From positions 72,432,224 to 72,496,223 of the forward strand of contig CM070502.1 of assembly GCA_036346375.1 (NCBI GenBank): a DNA stretch of 64,000 nt, read 5' to 3'. Shown piece after piece: positions 46,461 through 58,429 of the stretch. Every line of letters begins with the position of its first letter. The stretch's first letter is position 1. A model generated the notes under the pieces. It worked only from the letters and a program-made list of their open reading frames with translations, was not told the origin of the DNA and searched no databases. The position numbers were made by a program, and so were the translations under genes. The stretch is from Guadua angustifolia. Taxonomy: Eukaryota > Streptophyta > Magnoliopsida > Poales > Poaceae.

Positions 46461-48960
46461 TCATGTCGGACGGTTGCGAGCGAACACGTCTGCGTTTGAT
46501 CGAGGAAGGTGACAGGTTTTCCTATTTGGCGCCGAGGTTGGCGCCAATGCCGACTTCGGGGTTCGCCCCGCTGTGGCGACCACCTTTACTTCACCGGCGG
46601 AGCGGAAGTGAAGCACGGTCCGGGCTGAGGGCTCCTCGAAGTGGCGTCGGCGCGGACAAGCGCAAGTGGCACCGGCAGATCCCAAGCTTTGCTTGTGGCG
46701 CGCAGGCTTCGCACCTATCCACGTTGATAACAATGGGGCGGCTGGGCCCACATCTTCACCACCATGTAAGCGTAGTGGGTAGCCGCCATGAACTTGACCC
46801 GGCCGGCCGACCAAGTAAGGCGTTGTATGGGAGGTTGAAATCTGCGACCCGAAATCCACCATCTCGGTGCGGTAGTTATCCTTCTCCCCAAAAGTGACGG
46901 GAGGCAACTTGACCCAAGGGAACAAGCCAGATCTGGGCCACCCAAGAACGGCAGGTCGGCGCGAGTCCCCGGGATCTGCAGCGCCATGAATGCCGACGAC
47001 GACAGAGGTTGAGGAGCTACTCCGTCCATCAAGACCGCCCACCAAGACATTCCGGACCGTGGGCGCGACCACGATCGGGAGAGGCCCTAGGCTGAGGGTG
47101 CATTCAGGGTGGTCGGCCCGACTGAAGGTGATCGTTTGCTCCGACCACTTCAGTGTCCGACCCGCCCCTGAGCTCGACGCCGTGGCGCACACCTCCCTTT
47201 TCAGCCGCTTATAAGCGGTGTTGGAGGGAATGGTGGATGAACCACCATAGATGTACGCCACAGTGTGATCCGCCTGCTGAAAAGCCAGTGGGGCGGGATC
47301 TTCATCTTGATCATCATCAGGGCGGCGCTCCTTGAGCCGCTTCTCCACCATCCTGCCCACGACCCGACAGTTATCTAGGTCATGGGTATTGGTTTTATGT
47401 ATCGGGCAGTAGGGCTCGCCCTCCTTTTGATCGCAGCGGTCGTTTCTACGGTCGCGGCGGTCATCGCGCCGATCACGGCGATCGTTACGCCGGTCACGAC
47501 GGTCGTCGCGCCGCTCGCGGCGGTCATTACGCCGGTCGCGGCGGTTGCGCTTCTGAGGCGCGGGGTCTTCTTCGTCGTCGCGCTCGGCGGCCAAGACCTG
47601 CCTGGGCTCCCCCGCCTCGCGCTTCCGCGCCTTCTTCGCCGACGGCGGGACCTTTCGATGCCGGCCTCATCCTTGCCTTGGCCACCCTTGGGGCCAGGCG
47701 CTGGCCCCCTCGCCTCCGCAGCCGCAAGACTTATGCGCGAGGGAGAAAAGCTTCGGAGGTTGAGCCGATGGTACGGTGGCCATCTTCTCCTTCATCTTCT
47801 TGATCGCGTCGCCCCTCTGGCGATGACGACTGATTGCTCGGAGATGTGGGGGATGGTGTTGCGGCAGTGACTGAACCGCCGGATGAAGTCGCGAAGCGAC
47901 TCCCCCTTTTCTTGTTCCAGGGCGTGGAGGTCATCCTCCACACCGCCGCGCTGTGAGGAGCCTCGAAAATTAGCGACAAAATGTCGCTAACTATCCCCAC
48001 GAGTGCACCGCCCTCGGGAGATTCAGCGACCAGAGCGGGCAGAACTCGTCAAGGCCGTTGGGAGGTAGTTGGCCATGACCTTTTCAGATCCGCCAGCTGC
48101 CCGCACCATCGTCGTGTAGATTTGGAGGAACTCCTCCGGGTTGGTGGTGCCGTCATATTTCTCTATGGTCACGGGCGAAACACGTCGGCCAGCCCGCGGC
48201 GCTGCTGGCCGGGAAAGGCACGCACCCGACGCCAGAGGGAGCCGAGCCGCTCATCGAAGCCGGTCGGGGACGCGCATAGAGCGCGAGAGCCGGCTCTTCA
48301 AGGAGTCGGAGGTGGACCTCCTCCGGCCCTGCGGCGAGGGCCACGAGGGGACTCTCATTGTCGGCCGCCACTGCTGCCATGGCGGCGCTCTGGTCCGGAT
48401 GGCGCGGCGAGCGACGCGAAAGGTCATCACCGCTGCCGGCGGCTTTCGTCGAGATGAGAGCGAAGGTCCTCACGGTTCCTCGAGGAGCGGGCCAGGATGG
48501 CGCGCGCCGTTTTGACCCCGCCCACTGGCCAGGCCCTTCTCGTTAGGCGACTTCGAGGCACGAGAGCGCCAGATGCGCCTTAAGCGCCGAGGTACTTCGG
48601 TGCTCGACCGCCGGGAGCCCTACCCGGCCGGGCGCATCCACGAGGCCAGCAATGCCGCAGCCCACGGAGTGGCCGGAGAATCTCGCGAACTCCACCGCGG
48701 GTGGTCGAAGGGCACGCAGGCGGCGTGCAAGTTCTGGCGGGGTGGCGCCTCCATGGCCACCCGACGCACGGGCTGCTCCACCGCTTCGGAGAGCAAGCGA
48801 CGCCGCCCCGCAGGGCGGGCACGGCGGTTCTCGACCGGGCGCGACGGCCGGAGGCGCCTTGGTCGTCGCTTCGCCCGCGAGATCTGGTGTCGCGGATCCG
48901 CCATCTTCGATCGTGAGCTCGCTTACAACCGCGAACACGAAGTCCGCCGGAGTTAGCGGA
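46461..48960 (-). pseudogene. Gag-protease of the Tat element, with Arg/Asp-rich repeat
   Basis: The upstream part (48000-47760) has LEQEKGESLRDFIRRF-type sequence of the retrotransposon gag domain, split between frames. A long frame at 47594-46461 starts with about six imperfect copies of RRDRRND (47560-47440), followed by CPIHKTNTHDLDNCR, a Cys/His motif of Tat gag proteins, and then the protease-linker region. The N-terminal gag (48960-48000) is proline/alanine-rich and broken by frameshifts. The basic repeat probably binds RNA. Confidence 0.75.
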
Positions 48961-48992
48961 AAAAGCCAACCACTAGCCCCTACGCGCGCGCC

Positions 48993-49932
48993 TGCCGGCG
49001 TATTCCACGAACGAGCCCGTGATCTGAGACCGGGTTTTGTTGGTAGGGAGGCGTCTTCGTGGTGGCTAATCGAGGGGCGAAACCCTAGAGGACTCCAGCG
49101 GAGGGTTTGGCGCCTATGAACTAGGAAGAACAAGTGATTTTTACCGTGTTGGGCCCCTTGTGAGAAGGGTAATAACCTTACGTCCTGCTAAATTTCTTAT
49201 GGGGTGTATCGAACCAGTACAGAGTTCTCGAGTTACAAGCGCATCCGCTAGCTTTCTCTAGTATTGCTTGGTCGACTGATCTAGGATCCGATCCCCTTTC
49301 CCCATGCACCCGAGGGCCCTTATATAGGCCAGGCTAACGGGGTAGGTACAAGGAGGGTCATCATGCTGATCTAAATACATTTAATGCTTTCTCTCGTGTT
49401 GTCCCGTTCCTCCAGCCTCATTAAATGCCTACGCGTGCCCTTGCCCGGTCCGCCGGATGGGACCCCCTTGTGACAGGTAGGTGAGAGGCGTCAGAGGAAT
49501 GGGCTTGTTGCAGAAACCCTTACTCGATAAAGTTCTGCTACGGCGAACTGCCGTTCGACCTGCAGACGGCGGCGGAAGGAGCCTTCGAGGCGAAGCCACC
49601 GTGCGCCCACCTTCTTGCCTTGCGGCGGGCGGCAGGCGTCCTCGCCAATCGCCGCCACCCGCCACGCGATCGGGTGGGCGGCGGGCGTGTTTCGCCCACC
49701 GCCGCCGGGCGCCACGCGAACCGGCGCTGGCCGGTGGCCGTGATCGCGCGCCGTCGCCAGCAACCCGTGGGCTGGCGCGCAAGGCGGCGGCGTGCTCACC
49801 CACCGCTCGCCGGGCGCCACGTGGACCGACGCTTTGGCGGCGGCTGCGTGATCGCCCGCCCGATGGCCCGGCCGCCACGTGGACCGCACTTTATGCGGTG
49901 GAGAGGGTACCCTAGCGTATAATACGCTGACA
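48993..49932 (-). repeat. 5' LTR of the Tat Gypsy element
   Basis: TGCCGGCGTATTCCACG...CGCTGACA, 940 bases, matching 38196-39113. The two copies differ by many single-base indels and fewer substitutions. The bases inward of it, read on the - strand as GGCGCGCGCGTAGGGG, are the primer-site region. Confidence 0.88.
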
Positions 49933-50082
49933 ATATGTATAGTATGTTCCGAGGAGGAGCAAAGTTTTTCAATCACGTGTTCATGGCACCCATTAAACTT
50001 AGTCATGAGTAAGTATTCTATACGATCTCTTCTCGAACCTCCACATGGCGTCCCAACGGTTGATCCAAAGGAGGCGATAGTC

Positions 50083-52434
50083 TGTGACAGACCACCCTTT
50101 TTAGGGGGTGCATTTAAATACGTCAACAGCTACACAGGATTTCAGCTGTCGAGAACCAAGCAATCATTGACAGACATAAGAACGAAAATTCAGCTACTTA
50201 TAGAGAATTAAGGCCTAACGGCCAGAGTTTTTACAAAAAGGGTGGGGCTTGCACCAAATACATTACAGAAACTCCCACAGGAAAGCTTGAGCAACAGACT
50301 AAGACCTAGAACCAAACACTGTCGCCATCTACGACCTGGAAATTGTCGTCTTCTTGGAAATCTAAGGGGGGGTTGGAAGCAAGGGTGAGTACACAATAGT
50401 ACTCAACAAGCCACATAGGGAATTCTGAATATTATATGCAAGGAATGACAACGGTTGGCATAGGTTTATTCTGAATATTATATGCAGGGAATGACAAGGG
50501 TTGGCATAGGTTTAAGTATTGTGGATGCAAGTTTTAAACACCAATTTTAGTTACATTTCAAACACAAACCAATAACCAGGTAATATCAAAGGTTTTCTTG
50601 CAAAGTTCAGCTTTACGACAAGTTCTAGATTTGAAAACTACTTGAGCTCGATTACGGGTATCACCCCAGATTAACTCAGCTTCATTAACCGGAAGCACGG
50701 CGTATTCAAATACCATCAAGATTACTCTACAGAGCTGCTCAACTTTACCCACAAGATATCTATGGTCGTTAGTGCTACGCGATTGACATGCAACTTAAAT
50801 ACATGCGACTAGACCGAGATGGTCATAGCCTTTTATTGGACTTCCCCTCTTTAGCCCCTACTCAATAGGTTTCGAGGATCCACAGTCCCTAGGACCCACT
50901 GGCCATGGCGGGAGATGCGATCTAATCGCTGCGGATATCTACTGTTGTGAGAACTGGTGAATGGCTTTCTCATTCCCATTCCACCCCGGTCGCTCTGCGA
51001 TCCATTCTGCTCGCGAGAATGGTAGCTGTCTCCTATAGGTATTCCAGGGGGAAGCACAAGGTACTGAGCTATGTTGGGACAGGTCAACAGGGCTGACCGG
51101 TCCAACTTGTGGTTGAGCGGGGATTGAAGTTATTTACTTTGCCCAAAGAATCGGTCCTTAAGTGCTTGAGACTCAGCCAATTACATACCACAAACCAGGG
51201 TACCAACCATACCAACCACCAGACCAATACCTTGGTTTTGTCATCGGTCGGGGGTTGGACTAACACCCACCTCACGTGGGTACGTAGCCCAACACTGTCC
51301 CCCTAACCGTAGCAATTTTTAAGAAGCACACCGAGCCACCACTCGGGGATTTTTAAATAATTGAATGAACTAGAGTGAAAAACTATTAACAGCTAGTCTA
51401 CAAGGTTCAATAATGATAGTCTAAGGTTAAAAGGGATTAAGGCTTAACAACAGGTATAACAAGGGGGGTGGGTTGTAATTAATCATGTCATTCCAAATTA
51501 TCTCCTTTTTAGTTTTTCTAAGATACTAGAAATAATGCGATAAGAATATACATATTACTGTATTAAAGCTGGGTTCAAAATGTTCAAGGGTATGGCTTGC
51601 CTTGCGAGGTTGAGGGATCTCCTAATTGGTAGAAGCTAAGCTAAGTCTTGACCGGTTCTGGACGACTCTGCTCTTAGTCTTGCTCCAATCTTGTTTTACC
51701 TTTCAGTCTTGCTCTGGTACTACTCCAACATCGGATCTAGTGCGAAGAAACAAACCCAGTAAAATAAATGAATAAAATCACAACAGGAAGAGAAAACGGA
51801 AATTAAATCGGAGAGGAGGGCCGGAAATGGGTCATAAGGGTATTTTGGGAATTTTGAAGACTTTGATTGACGGAATGGAGGCCGTTTTTAGACTCGAGGG
51901 CTTGAACTGGTTAAGAATAGGTATTTTTGGACATTTTTTTATTTTTGGGAATTTTTTGGAATTTTTAAATGATTTTCGGATTTATTGAAAATCTGAAAAT
52001 TTGAAAAATCAAAACGGAAATGGGCCATACTGATAAAACCAAATTCAGCTGTCGGCCCACAAGGCACATGTGAGGAGGCGACAGTGGGGCGGAGGAGGGG
52101 TGGTGAGAGGCTGAGCAGGCCGAGAGGAAGAAGGCGGTGTGGGCGGAGGCACAAGAGGGGGCTCACCGCGGCCAGGGCAAGAAGAAATGGGGGGAGGCGG
52201 GGGTTGTGGCCGGTGGGGAGGAGAGATGGGCGGGCTGGCGAGGGCGCGACAGGGGCGAAGTGAGGCGAGGGCACGACAGGGCGGCGAGGTGGAGGCGGGG
52301 AGGCGGATCAGGCGAACGGGAAGGCAGAGGGGGCGGGCGCGAGGGAGAAGGGAGAGACGCGGTCAGGCGAGGTGGGCCGACGCGGACTGGGCCGGGGAGG
52401 TTGAGGGAGGTGGGCCGGGCCGGGCGGTATTTCA
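50083..52434. mobile_element. Solo LTR of a Gypsy-like element
   Basis: The unit runs from TGTGACAGACC to GGTATTTCA, 2352 bases, with TAGTC at 50078-50082 and 52435-52439. The first half shares GGGTGAGTAC...TACTCAACAAG with the solo LTR at 23896. The last 400 bases are very GC-rich; frames there (52139-52530) are not believable genes. Confidence 0.88.
50422..50513. repeat. Tandem duplication of 46 bases
   Basis: Two adjacent copies start at 50422 and 50468 (ATTCTGAATATTATATGCA...), differing at about two positions. This is a local duplication within the solo LTR. Confidence 0.88.
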
Positions 52435-52807
52435 TAGTCCTTCCCCAACAGCGGTAGGTGTTAAAGAGGCTGGTGGTGGCCGGATCTGGTGGTGGTTGCT
52501 GTCGACAATGCGCTCCGTGGGCTCCCTATGACGATCGTCGACAACACACCTCATCATCATAGCGGCGACCGGCGATGATGCGTCCCTGTTGGCAACATCC
52601 TCCATCCTCCCGTGCGCAGCGACATCAACAACCATATCTTGTGGCAGCAACAAAACATGCATGCGGGGAGTAGAGACTGATTTTTTTTCGGTTTGTTTGA
52701 GATCCAGTTTTTTGGAACATGATGGTTGGTTGTTGCAGACAGAAAAGAAAGAGTGAATGTTGAAAGGGGAGGACAATAGGCAAGCTCCCCTTTTATATTA
52801 GTAGAGA
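52435..52807 (-). mobile_element. Possible Helitron 5' end with an open frame
   Basis: Read on the - strand the segment starts at 52807 with TCTCTACTAATATAAAAGG, which resembles the TCTCTACTA...TATAAAAG start of grass Helitrons as I recall it. A frame from 52776 (MSSPFN) is open to the solo LTR and would continue in 50082-50030 if that LTR were absent. No Helicase/Rep motif is seen and the 3' end was not found. It ends immediately before the first surviving exon of the OSC pseudogene. Confidence 0.35.
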
Positions 52808-52995
52808 AAAAATGCACCATCACACATAGGGCAGATGCGGTCCTACTGCCAAATGGTATAATTGCCCATGTCTTACATTTATAGAAAGAGGTTTGTTGGC
52901 CCAATTACACCGATTGTATTGAACTTGCAAAAGGAGCTCTACAATGTACCCTATGATGGGATTAATTGGGATAAGGCTTGCAACCAATGTGCTAA

Positions 52996-53279
52996 GGCTG
53001 TTTTTTTAGGTTTAGACTTTTTTGCTTATAGTTTAAAGTCAGCTTTTTTTAGCTTAGCAAGCTTAAAAGGTGGTAGAGGTGAGTAATTTTACCCAATTTT
53101 AGTGGTATTGGTCTAAAACCAACCTTTAATAAGCTAAAAAAGTACCCATGCTATGACTTTTGGCTTTTAGTTATATTGAGACTTACAGCTTTTGAAAAGA
53201 CTAGTTAAAAAATAGCCTATTTGTTTAGACTTTGCCTTTTTGTTTTTTAAGTTAGAGAAAAAGCCCAAAAAACAGATCC
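52996..53279. mobile_element. Tourist-like MITE at the end of OSC pseudogene exon 6
   Basis: The ends GGCTGTTTTTTTAGG and CCCAAAAAACAGATCC are inverted, and TAA flanks both sides (52993-52995, 53280-53282). The phrase GCTTATAGTTTAAAGTCAG also occurs, inverted, in the MITE at 62423-62724. The insertion lies in the last codons of exon 6. Confidence 0.78.
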
Positions 53280-54605
53280 TAAGCTACGTTGGATTCATAT
53301 TTAACTTAAGGCTTTCTTATCGTGCATGGGCCATAAATTAATTTCATCTTATAGTGGGCCTGGTTCATGAAAAGTTCTGCTGTACTCAACTAGTGATGTG
53401 CACACGGATACATGGCTCTATGCCACTCATTCTTGTTACTTCAGATAGAAATTCCATGCAGTATGCAAATTGTACAATAGTATTGCAGGTAGATCTGTAC
53501 TGTCCATATCCATTGGGACAAGATATTGTATGGGCCATTCTTCACAATTTGTTGAACCATTTCTGTCGCATTGGCATGGCAGCAAATTGAGGGAGAAAGC
53601 TATGAACACTGCCATGCAGCGTATTCATTACAAAGATGAGAACACCCAGTACATTTGCGGTGCTGCTATACAGAATGTAAATTTTAGATCATGATGATTA
53701 TCTACAAAGAGAGCCAGTAGTTCCTTTTTGTACATTCTTCTTTTTTTCATTTTCTTTTTGCTTTGACACTCCATTGTACACCTGATTGTTGACAAAATTG
53801 AAAAAAAATGCAGATATTAAATATGCTTTCTTGCTGGATAGAAGATCCTAACTCCGAGGCATTCAAACTTCATATTCCAAGTTTCTGCGATTACTTGGGG
53901 GTTGCTGAAGATGGCATGAAGATGCGGGTGAGTTTTTGTGTTCTCTTTTACCCCATTTTATTTACTTTCAGTTGAGGTGGCAACTTCAACACTGAACTTA
54001 CAAACATGAGCACATAACTTACCTAAATAGCATTGGAAAATTACTTACGCTTTTCAGTTCACACGATACTTATTTGCGCAATTTTTTAATTGTGTCCAGG
54101 CATGAAGTAGAGTTACTAAGAATGGAATGTATTTTTTTTCTTGCTTTTCTAATGGAAATGTCAAGAAATTCCGGTTCTGCCCACTGTAGGGTTACAATGG
54201 CAGCCAGCTCTGGGACACAGCTTTCACAGTTCAAGCTATACTGGCTACTACTGACCTCATAGAAGAGTTTGGTCCTACTCTTAAACTAGCCCATGAGTAC
54301 ATAAAAATACACAGGTAAATGTTTGATGCTTGCTTGTACTACTCAGGTCAAGTTATTTGTTTGATTCTTTATGAAAGAGAGGAAGGATTGGGAAAACCAC
54401 ACAGCACTTAGGGCCTGTGCTTAACCCTTGTATTTATACATGTATATGGGCTATACATAGGAGGCTATCTCAAAGGATAGAAACAAGAAACAGAATCCTA
54501 ACAATAGGAAACCTAGATCAGCCAAATATAAGATGCCAGCTATACACAAATGGGCACCAAAATTAGGAGATTACAATCCTGTCTTAACAGATCAGGTTAG
54601 ATTGT

Positions 54606-57060
54606 TAACCCCCGGCGCATCAGCAACAGGAGGTTCCTGAATGCCAAGACTGAATCGAAAATCGAAGAACTTCTTGGACGGCAGCCCTTTGGTCATAATG
54701 TCGGCAAATTGGGAGCTAAACGGCACATGCAATACCCAGACATGACCAAGAGAGACTTTTTCGCGGACGAAGTGAATATCAATTTCAATGTGCTTTGTAT
54801 GTTTGTGCTGAACAGGATTGGCTGCCATGTAAACTGCACTGACATTGTCAAAGAAGGCCACCGTGGCCTGCCGCAAAGGAAGATGTAATTCCTGGAGTAG
54901 CGGGTGGATCCAACAACATTCAGCCACAGCATTAGCAACAACCCGATATTTGGCCTCAGCACTGGAATGAGAGACGGTGGGCTGCCTCTTTGATGACCAA
55001 GAGACCAGGTTGTCCCCCAGATAGATGCAATAGCCGGAAGTAGAGCATCTAGAGTCGGGACAACCAGCCCAATCAACATCCGAATAAGCTGTTAATGTAG
55101 AAGACGAACAGATTTATAAAGGCAGACCAAAATCAAGAGTGCCCATGACATATCGAAGGATACGTTTAACAAGGGCCAGATGAGACTCCCGTGGGTCATG
55201 CATAAAGAGGCAAGCCTGCTGAACCACATAACGGATATCCGGACGGGTTAAGGTAAGATACTACAAAGCACCAGTGAGACTTCTGTACTCAGAAGGATCA
55301 GCAACAGGCGGACTATCGATTGCAGAAAGCTTGGACTGAGTATCTACGAGAGTAGTGGTGGGGTGACAGTCACTCATGCCTGCTCGCCAAAGAAGGTCAA
55401 TAGCATACTAACGCTGAGAGACGTCCATGCCAAAATCAGTAGTGAAGATCACCAAGGTCTGTCATGGAGAACTCGTGGTGCAAGGCAGAAGTCAGCCGCT
55501 TCTGGAGAGCAGTGGAGGAAGCAATGATGATTATATCGTCCATATAGAGCAAGATATATGCAGTCTCGTCTCCAGAGCAAAAAACAAATAATGATGTATC
55601 AAACACAGCAGCGGACAATCCCAGAGAGGTAATGTAAGAAGCAAAACGTTGGTACCAAGTGCGAGGTGCCTGTTTGAGACCATAAAGGGATTTGATCAAG
55701 TGACACACATGACAAGGATGCGCAGGATCAATAAAACTAGATGTATGCTCACAGTACACAATCTCATCAAGGGTACCATTGAGAAAAGCATTCTTGACGT
55801 CCATCTGCCGAATAGGCCAACCCCGTGAGACAGCAATGCTGAGAATGATCCGAACGGTTGCTGGTTTGACAACAGGGCTAAATGTTTCATCATAGTCAAT
55901 GCCCGGTTGTTGAGAATAACCACGAACAACCCAGCGAGCCTCATAGCGAGCCAGCGAACCATCAGAGTTAAATTTATGCCGAAACACCCATTTGCCGATA
56001 ACAACATTTGCTCCAGGAGGCCGAGGAACAAGAGACCAAATACCATTGTCAACAAGAGCCTTGAATTCGTCAGTCATAGCTGCTCGCCAATGCGGATCTT
56101 TAAGGGTAGCAGTGTAGGATTTTGGAATTGGAGAAAGTCCCAATGTAGCAATTGTGAAACCATAGCGCTGGATTGGAGTCACAATACCATCCTTGGCCCT
56201 GGTACGCATGGCATGAGGGCCAGCACTTGGCCGAGCAGCAGCTGTAGACGGCCGGAGAGCAGCAGGAAGATGCTGACCGACAGTTGCTGAAGGAGTAGGT
56301 GATGGTGATGAAGATGCTTCTGCCGTTGTAAGGGACGAAACAACAGACAACTATGGAACAACAGGCAGTGGGTGATCTGCAGAAGCTGTGGGAGGTGGTG
56401 GAGACGCCAGCAGGGCTGCTGCTGGTGGCTGCAAGTCGGTAGCAAGCGGCGACGGCAAAGGTGCGCCCGGCTACTAGACAATAGTGGGCGCCTGACGAGA
56501 CTGGTGTGTGTAGACCAGACGAACCGGCGGTTTAGGGAAGGCAGCCGGTGTTGGACCGGAGGAAGTCGTGGGAGCTGTTGCTGGACAGCCGTAAGGAAGG
56601 TCTTCAAATTCCTGTAAAAAGTCCAAATCTCATGCCAATGGAAGTGGGGACGAGGTGAGTGAAGCATATGGAAAGGAAGATTCGTCAAAGCATATGTAAT
56701 AATGCAGCGACTTTGAGGATGAAAACAGCGATAGCCACAATGATTTGGAGGATATCCGAGGAAGATGCACGGGAGAGAACGTGGCTGCAATTTATTTGAG
56801 GCCGTAGCACTTGTGTTAGGATAACAAAGGCAGCCAAAAACTCTCAAGTGATCATAGGTGGGATGAATTTTGTGGAGCTTGTAGTAAGGAGTGGCGAAAG
56901 ACAAGGCCTTGGAAGGACGTCTGTTTAGGAGATAGGTGGCGACAGTAAGTGCTTCAGCCCAAAAACACGAGGGGAGCTGGGCTTGAAACAAAAGAGTACG
57001 CATAATGTCATTAATGGTATGAATGGCGCACTCAACTTTGCCGTTTTGTTGAGATGTGTA
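54606..57060 (-). pseudogene. Copia pol remainder: integrase end, reverse transcriptase, RNase H
   Basis: From 57055 on the - strand the integrase signature QQNGKVECAIHT is seen, then AEALTVATYLLNRRP and FGCLCYPN (57003-56780). A serine/proline-rich linker follows. The reverse transcriptase (56350-55436) has KWVFRHKFNSDG, QMDVKNAFLNG, SLYGLKQAPRTWY and the catalytic YMDD. RNase H (54927-54600) has KHIEIDIHFVREKV and ADIMTKGLP. Frameshifts occur near 56200, 55440 and 54960. The catalytic motifs are still legible, so decay is recent compared with the Copia at 32449. Confidence 0.88.
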
Positions 57061-57749
57061 GGGGCAGGAACGTCGAAAGAGGACACCAAGGCGATGACGG
57101 TGGCAGCACTTGCCATGGTCTTGTTCAGTCCTCGCAGAACGTTAAGGACAAGAGTACGATCCTCAACCGGAGAATCGGCGTCGCGAAGGGCATCGGCCAG
57201 GCACTTCTGTTCCTTGCAGTATGCGGTGATGGAAAGATCACCCTGTTGGAGGCTATGGAAGGCGGCGAGGAGCGAGATGGCACAGCTCTCCTTGTTGCCG
57301 CAGAAAAGGTCTTCAGCAACAAGCCAGAGGGCCCTAGCGGTCTGCCCTTTGTCGAGGATAATATCCAATACTTCCAAGGTCATGGAGCCATACATGACAG
57401 AGGAGACAACATAATCGTCAGAGACCCAGACGGCATCAGTGGGACGAGCAGGAGCTAATCCATCGACGTGATGGAGAAGCCCATGGCGACCAAGCAGGGC
57501 CTTGAAGATGTCCCACTTGGTGAAGTTGCCAGCGTCGAGATCCAGCAGGACTGGAAGTTGAGGGCGCATGACAGAGGATAGAGCAGCCCCTCCATTGGGG
57601 AAAGGGACACCGGCGACTGCTGGAACTCCAGGTGGGCCGGTGGCGGCAGCACCCAGGGCAGAATTGCGGGCGGCAGCAGCAGCGGCAGCGGCAGCAGCCG
57701 GATCGGAGGGGTTGAGTGGCAGGGAGGAGTCAGAGGAGATGGTGGACAT
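57060..57749 (-). pseudogene. Copia gag, N-terminal two thirds
   Basis: The start is MSTISSDSS at 57749 on the - strand. An alanine run (about 57690-57660) precedes a UBN2-type gag core with ALWLVAEDLF and LQQGDLSITAYC. The frame ends by running into integrase sequence in the wrong phase near 57060. The CCHC knuckle is missing. Confidence 0.82.
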
Positions 57750-58206
57750 GGCGGCTAAGGGAGGACTGATGGCTTGATTAGGGTTAAAGAACCCAGTCTC
57801 GTAATACCATGAAAGAGAGGAAGGATTGGGAAAACCGCACAGCACTTAGAGCCTGTGCTTACCCTTGTATTTATACATGTATATGGGCTATACATAGGAG
57901 GCTATCTCAAAGGATAGAAACAAGAAACAGAATCCTAACAATAGGAAACCTAGATCAGCCAAATATAAGATGCCAGCTATACATAGATGGGCACCAAAAT
58001 TTGGAGATTACAATCCTATCTTAACAGATCAGGTTAGATTGTTAACACTTTACCTGTTTCTGCTTCTGTGAAAGGTTCTTGATGACTGCCCCGGAGATTT
58101 GAGTTACTTGTATCGCCATGTATCTATATAGGCGTGTGGACCTTTTCTACTGCTGATCAAGGTTGGCCTGTGTCAGATTGCACAGCAGAAGGATTAAATT
58201 AAGGTA

Positions 58207-58429
58207 CTACCACCATTCTGAAATAGATGTCACCACATAATGCGTACAATCAAACTTTTAATACTTTCACCACTATATTCATAAAAGTATTTAGATTTAA
58301 ATTATATTAATATACTTTTATCAACAGTATGTCCAACACATTATAATTCCTAAAAAAGGTAATGGTCAAAGGTGTGTTGCAGAGACTATGTCGATGTCCA
58401 AAACGACATCTATTTTAGAACAAAGGTAG
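58207..58429. mobile_element. Stowaway MITE just after OSC pseudogene exon 10
   Basis: CTACCACCATTCTGAAATAG at the left faces CTATTTTAGAACAAAGGTAG at the right, with TA on both sides (58205-58206 and 58430-58431). The insertion point is the TA of the exon 10 donor GTA. Confidence 0.8.

Larger units (their letters stand above)
38196..49932 (-). mobile_element. Tat-type Gypsy retrotransposon on the - strand, with antisense ORF
   Basis: LTRs lie at 38196-39113 and 48993-49932, and the element is flanked by ATATG (38191-38195 and 49933-49937). On the - strand the order is gag, protease, reverse transcriptase, RNase H, integrase (48960 to 43350), the Gypsy order. About 4.2 kb between integrase and the 3' LTR carries an ORF on the opposite strand (39423-41567) and a tandem repeat (42421-42720). 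A long 3' region with an antisense ORF is known for the Tat lineage (Grande, RIRE2 and relatives). All coding parts hold many small indels. Confidence 0.88.
54372..58047 (-). mobile_element. Internally deleted Copia retrotransposon in OSC pseudogene intron 9
   Basis: LTRs at 54372-54610 and 57810-58047 (TGAAAGAGAGG...GATTGTTAACA on the + strand) differ at about eight positions. CTTTA flanks the element (54367-54371 and 58048-58052). On the - strand a primer-site-like TGGTATTACGAGA follows the 5' LTR. Gag (57749 to about 57060) is joined directly to the end of the integrase core, so zinc knuckle, protease and most of the integrase are gone. The rest of pol runs to 54606. Confidence 0.92.

Noticed and set aside
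48543..49915. Frames of up to 211 codons in and near the Tat 5' LTR
   Set aside because: GC-rich LTR and gag shadows; similar frames appear in the other LTR and none has a domain.
52137..52531. Gly/Arg-rich frames at the end of the solo LTR
   Set aside because: Purely compositional; they end at or cross the LTR boundary without a recognisable product.
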